Notes under the pieces: model-generated
The model's database searches: none
Seen by the model: the letters and a program-made list of their open reading frames with translations, nothing else
Told to the model about the DNA's origin: nothing
In this document: piece after piece, positions 6,604 to 13,554 of the stretch
Position numbering within the stretch: position 1 is the first letter of the stretch
Layout of the letters: every line of letters starts with the position of its first letter
Virus record (IMG/VR): IMGVR_UViG_3300021962_000656
Coordinates: 1 to 23,756 of that record
Source of the DNA: a virus
DNA length: 23,756 nucleotides
Reading direction: 5' to 3' (one strand)
Made by a program: the position numbers and the translations under genes

Positions 6604-6867
6604 ATGGAAGCAACAGCAATTGAAAAGCAAGTTGAACGTACTTGGCAGTCAAAAACATCTTTAATTGTACTACTCCTTACAATATTAGGAGGTTATTATG
6701 CGTTAACATCTAAATTTGAAGATGATGGCAAAAAATACGAGAACCATGAGGTTCGTATTGGCCAGTTAGAAGCTGATAAGAAAGAGATGAGAGATGATAT
6801 TAAAGACATTAAAAGAAGTAATGAGCAAATCTTGATTTTATTACAAAATAAAGAAGATCGTAAATAA
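6604..6867 (+). CDS. Small membrane protein with coiled coil, lysis cassette
   Basis: 87 residues: about 17 polar residues, one membrane helix (SLIVLLLTILGGYYAL, 19-34), then a charged coiled coil (VRIGQLEADKKEMRDDIKDIKRSNEQILILLQNKEDRK). The layout resembles XhlA-type holin accessories and inner-membrane spanin subunits. It follows the holin by 2 bases and overlaps the next gene as TAATG. Role as holin partner or i-spanin is inferred from topology and place. Confidence 0.65.
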   Translation: MEATAIEKQVERTWQSKTSLIVLLLTILGGYYALTSKFEDDGKKYENHEVRIGQLEADKKEMRDDIKDIKRSNEQILILLQNKEDRK

Positions 6868-7193
6868 TGGCAAAGGCAGTAAGAAAAAAAGCAGAAGAAT
6901 CAGAAGGCTTAAAGATAGGGGCTAATCCTCTACCTATAAGCTTTGCTCAATTCTCAAAGAATCCAGTTGTTGGCACTATGTTCTTGGTTATCATAGGTAT
7001 TTCAGCTTTATATGTAGATATTAGAAGTACATTTAACAAGCAGATAGATGGTCAAGGTAGCAAAATTGAGAAGCTAGAAGTAAAGGTTGATGTATTGCAA
7101 GACGCGGTTCGCAGATGTGATAGCTCTTTATCATCAGCTACAACCAAGCTAAGTACTTTAAATCAATTAGGTAAGATACAAAATATCAAGTAA
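6867..7193 (+). CDS. Putative inner-membrane spanin subunit
   Basis: 108 residues: a basic cytoplasmic N-terminus (AKAVRKKAEES), one membrane helix (PVVGTMFLVIIGISALYV, about 33-50), then a long heptad-rich coiled coil (IDGQGSKIEKLEVKVDVLQDAVRRCDSSLSSATTKLSTL). N-in, C-out with a periplasmic coiled coil is the i-spanin (Rz-like) layout. The next gene, joined by a TAATG overlap, is a lipoprotein with coiled coil, as expected for an o-spanin partner. No diagnostic motif exists for spanins, so this rests on topology and order. The similar architecture of 6604-6867 suggests an old duplication or a hetero-oligomer. Confidence 0.55.
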   Translation: MAKAVRKKAEESEGLKIGANPLPISFAQFSKNPVVGTMFLVIIGISALYVDIRSTFNKQIDGQGSKIEKLEVKVDVLQDAVRRCDSSLSSATTKLSTLNQLGKIQNIK

Positions 7194-7516
7194 TGAAATA
7201 TTTATTCATTTTATTCGTTCTGTATGGGTGTCAATCTGCAAACACGCAAGCGGTAAGTGATGAAAATATGAAGGAATTAGAGTTCCAAAAGCTTATGGAG
7301 GGTGTTAAAAAAACCAACCAACTAAGCGTATTAACACAACAAAAAGCAGCCGAAAAAGAGGTTGAGATAGTGGGAAAAGCTGTAAAAACTATATTAAGTT
7401 TAAAATCAGAAGTAAACCAATTAAAATCTGAGCTAAATGAAATTAAAAGTAAGCTTGATTCTGCTAATACTGTTGACACTAGCAGCGAGAAATTCCAGCT
7501 CCGCCCAATACGTTAA
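7193..7516 (+). CDS. Putative outer-membrane lipoprotein spanin subunit
   Basis: 107 residues with a good lipoprotein signal: MKYLFILFVLYGC, lipobox LYGC, lipidated Cys13. The mature part is polar with a coiled coil (VKTILSLKSEVNQLKSELNEIKSKLDS). It starts in a TAATG overlap with the i-spanin-like gene, the order seen for Rz/Rz1 pairs, although its coiled coil is longer than in a typical Rz1. Its last 80 bases are read out of frame as the start and signal peptide of the next gene. It could also be a structural lipoprotein that links the outer membrane to peptidoglycan. Confidence 0.6.
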   Translation: MKYLFILFVLYGCQSANTQAVSDENMKELEFQKLMEGVKKTNQLSVLTQQKAAEKEVEIVGKAVKTILSLKSEVNQLKSELNEIKSKLDSANTVDTSSEKFQLRPIR

Positions 7517-7886
7517 GAAAATTGGTGGTGAAGAAAAGATAATCATAAGCAGAGCAGAAGGGGAAAAGATTAACGCTGCATTTGATAGCCTGAGTAATGT
7601 GGTTAGTTATCAAAACAATAAAATAGATAGTTTATTGAAGCGCCATGATTCTGTAAAAGATAGTTTGAAGTTAGAGATTTATAGTTTATTTAGAATTAAA
7701 GACACATTAAACTATCAGAATAAAGTTAGTATAGATACTCTTAATGATTACAAATCAAGGTATTATAAAAATATAGCTATATACAATCAGTTTGAAAAAG
7801 ATGTGAAGTTTGAACAAAAGCTACATAAATTTAACAGTGTCTTGTTTACGTTATTAGTAATATTTCTTTACTCTCAAATAAAATAA
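7437..7886 (+). CDS. Exported protein with signal peptide and C-terminal membrane helix
   Basis: 149 residues. The start at 7437 gives a textbook signal peptide (MKLKVSLILLILLTLAARNSSSA, cleavage before Gln). There is no later Met in the reading frame, so this start is strongly favoured although it overlaps the lipoprotein gene by 80 bases in another frame. The mature part is a helical/coiled-coil rod (LSNVVSYQNNKIDSLLKRHDS) ending in a membrane helix (about 131-147, NSVLFTLLVIFLYSQI). A periplasmic protein anchored by its C-terminus suits a spanin or lysis regulator. The lysozyme starts 6 bases after its stop. Confidence 0.6.
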   Translation: MKLKVSLILLILLTLAARNSSSAQYVKKIGGEEKIIISRAEGEKINAAFDSLSNVVSYQNNKIDSLLKRHDSVKDSLKLEIYSLFRIKDTLNYQNKVSIDTLNDYKSRYYKNIAIYNQFEKDVKFEQKLHKFNSVLFTLLVIFLYSQIK

Positions 7887-7892
7887 AATAAA

Positions 7893-8339
7893 ATGAAATT
7901 AAACGAATCAGGAAAAAGCCTTATTAAATTATTTGAAGGCTGCAAATTAACAAGTTATAAATGCAGTGCTAACCATGACACAATTGGCTACGGAAATACT
8001 TTCTATGAAGATGGTACAAAAGTAAAGCCGGGTGATAAAATTACTCAAGAGCGCGCAAACGAATTATTTGAAATCATTGCAAAAGATTTTGCAGATAAAG
8101 TAGCTCCATTAGTAAAAAGTAAAGTTAATGAAAATCAATTTGCAGCATTAACCAGTTTTGCATATAATGTTGGAATTGGTAATCTTATGAAATCTACATT
8201 GTTAAAAAAAGTTAACGCTAATCCTTCTGATGAAACAATTAGAACAGAATTTATGAAATGGGATAAAGCTGGCGGTAAGCAATTAGCCGGATTAACTCGT
8301 AGAAGAAAAGCAGAAGCTGACTTATACTTTAAAGCATAA
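7893..8339 (+). CDS. Endolysin: T4-type lysozyme (GH24), E-C-T triad
   Basis: 148 residues, the usual length of a single-domain GH24 muramidase, which cuts the MurNAc-GlcNAc bond of peptidoglycan. Glu15 in FEGCKLTSYKC, then HDTIGYGNT (28-36), and the C-terminal GLTRRRKAEADLY signature are typical. In the family pattern E-x8-D-x5-T the residues here are Glu15, Cys24, Thr30: the Asp is replaced by Cys. Cys at this place occurs in natural relatives, and the Asp-to-Cys mutant of T4 lysozyme is known to stay active, so the enzyme is probably functional. No signal peptide or SAR helix, so export should depend on the holin. Last gene of the cassette before the HNH insertion. Confidence 0.93.
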   Translation: MKLNESGKSLIKLFEGCKLTSYKCSANHDTIGYGNTFYEDGTKVKPGDKITQERANELFEIIAKDFADKVAPLVKSKVNENQFAALTSFAYNVGIGNLMKSTLLKKVNANPSDETIRTEFMKWDKAGGKQLAGLTRRRKAEADLYFKA

Positions 8340-8340
8340 T

Positions 8341-9030
8341 ATGAATTACCGAAAAGTATATAATAATTTGATGTCTAGTAGAATGGATTTGAAAAAAACA
8401 AGACATTCTGCAAGAAAAAATGGTGAATATTTTGAGGGTCATCATATTATTCCTAAATCAAAGGGAGGAACAGGCTTTAGTACAAGGGGATTAAATAATG
8501 ATAATATAGTATACTTAACTGCACGTGAGCACTTTTTGGCACATTGGTTATTATGGAGGATATATAGAGATAGAGCATCTGCTTTGTCATTTCATAAAAT
8601 GATGTCTATCAATAAAAATCAAAATCGTATTGTTTCTTCTAGAGGATACCAAGAAGCTAGATTAGCCTTTTCCGAAACTAATAAAGGTAATCAATATGGG
8701 AAAGGGCAAAAAAAGATAATATCAGAAGAACAAAAGAAAAGATTATCTGAATTGATGAAAGGTAAAAGAACTGGAATAGAAAATTCTTTTTTTGGTAAAA
8801 AACATTCTGAAGAAACTAGAAAAGTAATTTCTGAAAAAGCAAAAAAAAGAGAAAGACCAGTTTCTCCTATTTTAAAGAGCGTATTTAAAAATGGTATATT
8901 TATTGGACTTTTTGAAAAATCAGCGGAAATAGCAAATTATATTAAAACTAGTCACTCAAATGTAAGGCATGTTTTAGGTGGTAGCCAAAAAACAGCAAAT
9001 GGTTATACTATTAAATATGTTAACTTTTAA
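8341..9030 (+). CDS. HNH homing endonuclease with NUMOD3 and C-terminal HTH module
   Basis: 229 residues. The HNH core is at the N-terminus: GHHIIPKSKGG (His34, His35), NNDNIVYLTAREHFLAHW (Asn55, His64, His68). Then come NUMOD3-type segments (GNQYGKGQKKIISEEQKKRLSELMKGK; FFGKKHSEETRKVISEKAKK) and a NUMOD1/HTH-like end (FEKSAEIANYIKTSHSNVRHVLGG). The start is one base after the lysozyme stop, and the metallophosphoesterase begins 20 bases after its end, so the element is inserted between intact genes. It belongs to a different nuclease class from the GIY-YIG gene at 3035 but has the same repeat type. Confidence 0.9.
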   Translation: MNYRKVYNNLMSSRMDLKKTRHSARKNGEYFEGHHIIPKSKGGTGFSTRGLNNDNIVYLTAREHFLAHWLLWRIYRDRASALSFHKMMSINKNQNRIVSSRGYQEARLAFSETNKGNQYGKGQKKIISEEQKKRLSELMKGKRTGIENSFFGKKHSEETRKVISEKAKKRERPVSPILKSVFKNGIFIGLFEKSAEIANYIKTSHSNVRHVLGGSQKTANGYTIKYVNF

Positions 9031-9050
9031 TCCCATAGTACCCTAGCGTA

Positions 9051-10034
9051 ATGAACAAATCGGGCTTAGCAAGAAAATACAGAGAGGAGCATGGGTGGAA
9101 AATGCCTACTCTAAAACTAGCTAGAATAATGTATGCTGAAAACAATCTTACCTTTAAAAGCGTAGAAGATGCAAGATTGGTTTTAAGATACATAGAGGGG
9201 AAACATGGGCCTGAAAGCAGAAAATTCAAAACTATAATACAAATGCCAGAAAGACCAAGAAATCCGTACAAGTTGCCTGATAGTGATGAAACGGAGTTCA
9301 CCCCCTATGAAATAAAAGGACATAAGCGAGTAGCTATATTGTCTGATATTCATGTACCCTACCATAATATACCTAGTATCACAGCCGCGCTTGACTACTT
9401 AAAGAAAAGTAAGCCAGATGCTTTGTTATTAAACGGAGATACAATAGATTGCCATAGGCTCAGTAGATTTATTAAAGATCCAAAGAAACGTAACTTCAAA
9501 TTAGAGCTTGATACATTCAAGGCTTTGTTTGATGTGTTTGAAAAGGAATTAAAATGCAAGATTTATTTCAAACTTGGCAATCATGAAGAAAGATATGAGC
9601 ATTTTCTTTATGAGAAAGCCGGAGAGTTAGTAGGTATTGAGGAGTTTGAATTTCAGAATATAATTAAGGCAAGAGCCAGAGGTATTGAAGTCATAGCAGA
9701 TAAAAGACCTATGAAGCTAAATAACTTATGGGGTATTCATGGTCACGAATATGTTGGCGGTATATCTGCCCCAGTAAATCCGGCGCGAGGCCTATTTTTG
9801 AAATCAAAGGTTAGTTGTTTTCAGGGGCATAATCACCAAACAAGTGAGCATACTGAACCAACACTTGCAGGTAAAATGGTTACCACTTGGAGTTTAGGTT
9901 GTTTATCGGAACTTCACCCTGCATACATGCCATTAAACAAATGGAATCATGGCTTTGCAGAAGTAGATTTAGATGAAAACGGAGAGGACTTTGAATTTAA
10001 GAATAAGCGTATATTTCAGGGTAAAATATTATAA
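9051..10034 (+). CDS. Calcineurin-like metallophosphoesterase
   Basis: 327 residues. The metallophosphatase motifs are all present in order: Asp99-x-His101 (LSDIHVP), Gly-Asp130 (LLNGDTID), Gly-Asn177-His178-Glu-Glu, His230 (WGIHGHE), and Gly-His260-Asn-His262. This predicts a dimetal hydrolase for phosphomono- or diesters. Residues 1-60 form an extra N-terminal module (KYREEHGWKMPTLKLARIMY...ARLVLRYIEG) that looks helical and may bind DNA or another protein. It overlaps the next gene by one base (TAATG). Relatives are common in phages, where the substrate is usually unknown; nuclease, ligase-end repair and nucleotide hydrolysis are all possible. Confidence 0.87.
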   Translation: MNKSGLARKYREEHGWKMPTLKLARIMYAENNLTFKSVEDARLVLRYIEGKHGPESRKFKTIIQMPERPRNPYKLPDSDETEFTPYEIKGHKRVAILSDIHVPYHNIPSITAALDYLKKSKPDALLLNGDTIDCHRLSRFIKDPKKRNFKLELDTFKALFDVFEKELKCKIYFKLGNHEERYEHFLYEKAGELVGIEEFEFQNIIKARARGIEVIADKRPMKLNNLWGIHGHEYVGGISAPVNPARGLFLKSKVSCFQGHNHQTSEHTEPTLAGKMVTTWSLGCLSELHPAYMPLNKWNHGFAEVDLDENGEDFEFKNKRIFQGKIL

Positions 10035-10243
10035 TGGAAAAAGTAGACCACCCGGCCCATTACAATGCCGGTAATATAGAGTGTATAGATGCTATTGAAG
10101 AAGCAGTTAAAGGATTAGATGGTAAAGAAGCATTTGCTACTGGTAACGCAATTAAGTATCTTTGGAGATGGAAACGTAAAGGTGGTAAAGAGGATTTAAA
10201 AAAGGCAGTTTGGTATATTAATAGACTAATAAATGAGGACTAA
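10034..10243 (+). CDS. DUF3310 family protein
   Basis: 69 residues, almost wholly the DUF3310 domain: VDHPAHYNAGNIECIDAIEEA at the start, then ATGNAIKYLWRWKRKGGKEDLKKAVWYINRLI. The family is widespread in phages, often called nucleotide-kinase-like, but without established biochemistry. Coupled by TAATG overlaps on both sides to the phosphoesterase and the HExxH protein, so the three are likely translated together. Confidence 0.88.
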   Translation: MEKVDHPAHYNAGNIECIDAIEEAVKGLDGKEAFATGNAIKYLWRWKRKGGKEDLKKAVWYINRLINED

Positions 10244-10599
10244 TGAAACTAACATCTACATTGAAAATATCTACCTACGGATGCAAGGTGGTACTTATTA
10301 TTACAGATTCATTAATAAATGAAGCCAATAAAGTATACAAAAAGCATAAAATGGAGCAGATGTTTGAAGGAGATGCAGAAGGTACAGTTATCACCCCAGA
10401 CATAGATGTCTATTACATGATTATAGAACAAAAGTATTTAAGCCATAATACCCTATCACATGAAAATTACCACATGGTTAATATAATAAAAAGTGACAGA
10501 GGTATTGTAGATGATGAAGCAGGAGCATGGTTATCAGGTCACATAGCTGAGTTTATCTACAAATTCATAGACAAGAAGCAGCTAATAGTTAAGCACTAA
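10243..10599 (+). CDS. Small putative zinc metallopeptidase (HExxH)
   Basis: 118 residues. LSHENYHMVNII contains His73-Glu74-x-x-His77, and an acidic DDEAGAWLSGHIAEFIY segment follows (Asp91, Glu92), fitting a minimal zincin with a downstream Glu ligand. Proteins with this pair of motifs are frequent in phages of gut and aquatic Bacteroidota. The N-terminal half (STLKISTYGCKVVLIITDSL) looks like a small beta sheet. No signal peptide, so it would act in the cytoplasm, perhaps on a phage or host protein. Target unknown. It ends just before the promoter-like region at 10609. Confidence 0.65.
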   Translation: MKLTSTLKISTYGCKVVLIITDSLINEANKVYKKHKMEQMFEGDAEGTVITPDIDVYYMIIEQKYLSHNTLSHENYHMVNIIKSDRGIVDDEAGAWLSGHIAEFIYKFIDKKQLIVKH

Positions 10600-10608
10600 A
10601 AAATAATT

Positions 10609-10637
10609 TTTTAATTTAATTAACTCGTTTAACTTTG
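10609..10637 (+). promoter_or_regulatory. TAnnTTTG promoter of the second glycan cluster
   Basis: TAACTTTG at 10630-10637 fits the -7 box, and TTTTAATTTAATTAAC upstream matches the AT block of the promoters at 581 and 5354. The predicted leader to the ATG at 10650 is about 6 nt. Confidence 0.6.
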
Positions 10638-10649
10638 GAAAAAAAATAC

Positions 10650-11579
10650 ATGAAGTTAAGATTCATCTGTGCTCAACCAACTTCCCTTTATTATGCGTGG
10701 CAAGTAGAAGTTATGATAAATAACTTTATTGAAATGGGTATCAACCCTAACATGATAGATATTGTTTGCTGGAAGGTGAATGATGTTATTCCGGACGAGT
10801 GGACTAAACTAGCTGCTAATTATCCAGCGAGGTTCTTTTTTTATTCTGATACCAGAGAAACTAGGCACTACATATCTTCAATACGTCCTAACATATTAAA
10901 GCAGCACTTTGAACAAAATCAATACATAGAGCAAGAAGCAGTACTTTATCATGATTGCGACATAGCTTTTACCAAAAAGATAAACTGGGAGCAGTTCCTT
11001 GAAGATGATAAGTGGTACGGATCTGACTGCCGCTGGTACATAGCCCATAGCTACATATTAGGCAAAGGCCAAGATGTAATGGATAAGATGTGTGAGATAG
11101 TAGACATACCAGAATCACTAGTAAAAGATAATGAGCTTAACTCAATCGGTGCGCAATATTTAATGAAGGGTATCAATGCGCAGTTTTGGGCAGACGTGGA
11201 AAAAGATTGCGAAAGATTGTTCCATGAAGTAACTCAACTCAATAATCAAAAGAAACAAGCAGATCCAACGCATCATGAATTACAGATATGGTGTGCAGAT
11301 ATGTTTGCTTTGCTGTGGAATGGTTGGAAGTTAGGAGCACAAACTATATGCCATCCTGATTTAGAGTTTTCATGGGGCACAAGCACCGAGGCAGACTGGG
11401 ATAGATTAAATATATTTCATAATGCCGGTGTTGTTACATCTGCCGGTGGCTTATTTTACAAAGCAGAATGGATGAACCAGTTGCCCTATAGTGCAACTTT
11501 GAATATAAACGAAGGAACCGCCAGCAAGAAGTACTGGGATATTATACAAGACACAGCTAAAAAATCAGTTTTATTATGA
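10650..11579 (+). CDS. Glycosyltransferase (GT-A-like, DxD)
   Basis: 309 residues from the ATG at 10650. A TTG 15 bases upstream is in frame but lies in the -7 box and is rejected. YHDCDIAF has Asp102-Cys-Asp104 as the metal-binding DxD after a Rossmann-like half (LRFICAQPTSLYYAWQVEVMINNF). A later region (HHELQIWCADMFALLWNGW; FSWGTSTEADW; HNAG) resembles sugar-acceptor sites of phage-encoded transferases. No membrane segment. First gene of a four- or five-gene cluster joined by ATGA overlaps and short gaps, with an FkbM-type methyltransferase next. Donor and acceptor are unknown. Confidence 0.75.
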   Translation: MKLRFICAQPTSLYYAWQVEVMINNFIEMGINPNMIDIVCWKVNDVIPDEWTKLAANYPARFFFYSDTRETRHYISSIRPNILKQHFEQNQYIEQEAVLYHDCDIAFTKKINWEQFLEDDKWYGSDCRWYIAHSYILGKGQDVMDKMCEIVDIPESLVKDNELNSIGAQYLMKGINAQFWADVEKDCERLFHEVTQLNNQKKQADPTHHELQIWCADMFALLWNGWKLGAQTICHPDLEFSWGTSTEADWDRLNIFHNAGVVTSAGGLFYKAEWMNQLPYSATLNINEGTASKKYWDIIQDTAKKSVLL

Positions 11580-12088
11580 CAACAAAAGTAGTAGAGTCGG
11601 AAAATCCATTAGAGCATTGGAACGACATTCAAAACGTAGAAGGTAAAGTAGTGTTAGATTTAGGTTGTGGGTGGTTGTTCCAGCCATTTGAATCAACGCC
11701 TCAATACTTCATAAATAGAGGAGCTAAAAAAATAATAGGTGTAGATGCATCATGCGGAGAAATTGAGAAGCTAAATGCAACTTTCCCTGAGCATACTTTT
11801 GTTTGTAAAACTATTTCTAATTTTGATGATTTACTGGGATTGATTACAGAGTATAAGCCAGAGTTAATCAAGATGGATATAGAAGGCCATGAGCAACACA
11901 TGAAGGATATTACTGCTGAGCAATTTGAATCAGTAGAGGAGATAGCAGTTGAGTACCATAATCCTACCTGCAAAGAAATACTAGAAAAAAAGCTAACTGA
12001 ATTAGGTTTTGAGATATTTGCAACTAATCAATTTGGTTGGTTCTGTACAGATATTGAGCAAATGGGCATAATGCACGCAAAAAGATAA
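11576..12088 (+). CDS. FkbM-type SAM methyltransferase
   Basis: 170 residues, a compact class I methyltransferase. VVLDLGCGW (25-33) is SAM motif I, IIGVDAS (53-59) gives the acidic residue at the end of strand 2, and LIKMDIEGHE (97-106) is the FkbM signature. FkbM enzymes O-methylate sugars in antibiotics and polysaccharides. Its start overlaps the stop of the preceding transferase (ATGA), and the following sugar-transferase gene starts after one base, so methylation of a phage-made glycan is the simplest reading. Confidence 0.85.
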   Translation: MTTKVVESENPLEHWNDIQNVEGKVVLDLGCGWLFQPFESTPQYFINRGAKKIIGVDASCGEIEKLNATFPEHTFVCKTISNFDDLLGLITEYKPELIKMDIEGHEQHMKDITAEQFESVEEIAVEYHNPTCKEILEKKLTELGFEIFATNQFGWFCTDIEQMGIMHAKR

Positions 12089-12089
12089 T

Positions 12090-12950
12090 ATGATCATAAA
12101 TAAAGCAACATACGGAGGTCAAGATTGTACTCAATTAATTAGAGATAAAGTAGTATCAGACAAACTTGTAGTAAGGTCTAGTAATGATATTATAGGAGAT
12201 ACAGCAGTTGGTCATGTAAAGTACTTGGAGTTAGATATAGACGGCAATTTATTTAGTGTTAGGGAAGGCAGTATATTTGTATACCCAAAGTCTAAAAGCA
12301 GGAAATTGGGCATATTCTATTCCAATAACAACAATAAAAAGATATGGCCCTCAATATACAAATCATTAGATACAATTAAGAAAGCCAGTAATGGAGTAGC
12401 AGACATTGTAACTTGTATGTGGGAGCCTATGCCGGAAAATCCTTTCTACCAAGTTAGAAGCTGGTACCAATCCCAATCGCATCTTAACCAGTTGCTACAA
12501 ATTATGCAGTGCCTTTACGCAGCCAAAGAAACCGGAGATTATGATTACGTTTCCTTTTTAGAGCATGATGTAATGTACCCGGAAGGTTACTTTGATTTCC
12601 CTGATTTTAACAGAGGCAGCGTGCTTACCAATATGAATTATGGAGGCGTTTGTATCAATGGCTGGCAGGAAAGAGGTCAAGATGATGAGCCGTTCCACCA
12701 AATGACTATGAGATTTGATGATGCCATTGAGCATTGTTTGGCCATTTTACCCAATGCCTTGCGTACTAATAGCGGTATGATTGAAACGCAAACCATGAAT
12801 AGAACTCAATGGAACTGCCAAAATCAAGCTATCCATATCAATCATGGAGTACATTTTACCAGCCATAACTCAATATATCGCAAAGATAATTTATCTTTAA
12901 CTCATGATTACTGGGGTAACCATTCCGATTATACCAATTTATTTATATGA
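12090..12950 (+). CDS. Glycosyltransferase-like protein with N-terminal DUF3395-like module
   Basis: 286 residues. The first ~65 (INKATYGGQDCTQLIRDKV, VRSSNDIIGDTAVGHVKYLELDI) look like the small beta module of DUF3395-type sequences with A-x-YG and ND-x-x-GD motifs, which is found attached to varied enzymes. The rest fits a GT-A-like transferase: KLGIFYSN, a helix HLNQLLQIMQCLYAAKETG, then FLEHDVMYPEGYF with Glu158-His-Asp160 where DxD is expected. The DxD variant is a caution. It lies 1 base after the FkbM gene and overlaps the next gene as ATGA. The module may bind a glycan or protein partner. Confidence 0.68.
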   Translation: MIINKATYGGQDCTQLIRDKVVSDKLVVRSSNDIIGDTAVGHVKYLELDIDGNLFSVREGSIFVYPKSKSRKLGIFYSNNNNKKIWPSIYKSLDTIKKASNGVADIVTCMWEPMPENPFYQVRSWYQSQSHLNQLLQIMQCLYAAKETGDYDYVSFLEHDVMYPEGYFDFPDFNRGSVLTNMNYGGVCINGWQERGQDDEPFHQMTMRFDDAIEHCLAILPNALRTNSGMIETQTMNRTQWNCQNQAIHINHGVHFTSHNSIYRKDNLSLTHDYWGNHSDYTNLFI

Positions 12951-13171
12951 ACAAGTTAAAAGAAATACTTCTATCTTATGCAGCTTCCTTCAATCCAACA
13001 GAGGAACAAAGTCAGCTTGCACAAGAAAGACTCTTAACTTGTATTGATTGCGAGCACTGGGTTCAGGGTGCAGTACGGGACTATTGTGAAGTATGTGGCT
13101 GCACAACAAGTAAAAAAGTTTTTTCACCAAAGGGGGCAGATGCTTGTCCAAAAGGAAAATGGCAAAACTGA
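12947..13171 (+). CDS. Small Cys-rich zinc-ribbon-like protein
   Basis: 74 residues with cysteines at 32, 35, 47, 50, 52 and 67 in CIDCEHW, CEVCGC and ACPKGKW. Pairs 32/35 and 47/50 could form one zinc knuckle pair, with Cys52/67 as a further possibility. Genes of this pattern often follow glycosyltransferases in phages and bacteria, but a function is not established. Joined by ATGA overlap to the preceding transferase and by TGATG to the next gene. Confidence 0.7.
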   Translation: MNKLKEILLSYAASFNPTEEQSQLAQERLLTCIDCEHWVQGAVRDYCEVCGCTTSKKVFSPKGADACPKGKWQN

Positions 13172-13329
13172 TGAAAACGTACCGCATATTCTTTGAAAAG
13201 GAAGGGACCAAAATGACTAAGCTGGTTTATGCCGTTTCAATGTCTGATGTGCTACAAAAATACAAAGACTTAAAGATACTATCTGTTGTCCAGATTGACC
13301 TTGCGCCTCCCGAAGATGAAGATGATTAA
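13171..13329 (+). CDS. Small hypothetical protein, 52 aa
   Basis: Start chosen at 13171, where ATG overlaps the TGA of the Cys-rich gene (TGATG); the longer forms from 13144 (TTG) or 13159 (ATG) would overlap more. The product is a beta-alpha-beta-like sequence (TYRIFFEKEGTKMTKLVYAVSMSDVLQKY) with an acidic end (APPEDEDD). Last gene of the rightward operon. Function unknown. Its final 51 bases are antisense to a possible leftward mini-gene. Confidence 0.55.
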   Translation: MKTYRIFFEKEGTKMTKLVYAVSMSDVLQKYKDLKILSVVQIDLAPPEDEDD

Positions 13330-13437
13330 CTCCTTTATTGCAAAGGAAATTATTATTGCCCCGTAAATAAAAAGGAAAGTTGGTATGCCAACTAAAAAGA
13401 AAAATAATACCTGAAAAATCATAGTTAATTTTTTCAT
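13279..13437 (-). CDS. Possible small membrane protein, 52 aa
   Basis: Read by hand in the convergent gap: ATG at 13437, TAG at 13279-13281. MKKLTMIFQVLFFFLVGIPTFLFIYGAIIISF is a long hydrophobic stretch (one or two membrane helices) after a basic start, and the end is basic (FGRRKVNLDNR). An A-rich leader (AAACAAAAAAC) precedes it, as for other genes on this strand. Against it: it runs 51 bases antisense into the preceding gene, and the sequence holds a terminator-like hairpin at 13378-13393. Confidence 0.4.
   Translation of the reverse strand: MKKLTMIFQVLFFFLVGIPTFLFIYGAIIISFAIKELIIFIFGRRKVNLDNR
13378..13393 (-). terminator. Possible leftward terminator hairpin
   Basis: AGTTGG-CATA-CCAACT on the minus strand, followed by TTTCCTTTTTATTT. 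It would end the 10-kb leftward array where it meets the rightward operon. The stem is only 6 bp and the U tract is interrupted, and it lies within the possible 52-aa gene, so only one of the two may be real. Confidence 0.35.
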
Positions 13438-13462
13438 GTTTTTTGTTTTTAGATTATTCTGT

Positions 13463-13538
13463 ATAAAGTAAGGGTATATCTTGACTTAAATTGTAATAAA
13501 GTAAAGGTAAAGCTTTACTAAAAAGTAATAGTATTACT
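13463..13538. repeat. Palindromes and direct repeat in the convergent gap
   Basis: The 13438-13554 gap holds a direct repeat ATAAAGTAARGGTA (13463-13476 and 13496-13509), the perfect palindrome GTAAAGCTTTAC (13507-13518), and the inverted repeat AGTAATA-g-TATTACT (13524-13538). On the minus strand the direct repeat reads TACCYTTACTTTAT, close to the TACCTTTA box at 16728-16735, so these may be weak promoters or operator sites for the leftward mini-gene. Confidence 0.4.
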
Positions 13539-13554
13539 ACCTTTATGTTGCTTT

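Noticed and set aside
10635-10649. TTG start five codons upstream for the glycosyltransferase
   Set aside because: The TTG lies inside the -7 promoter box; the ATG at 10650 is a better start.
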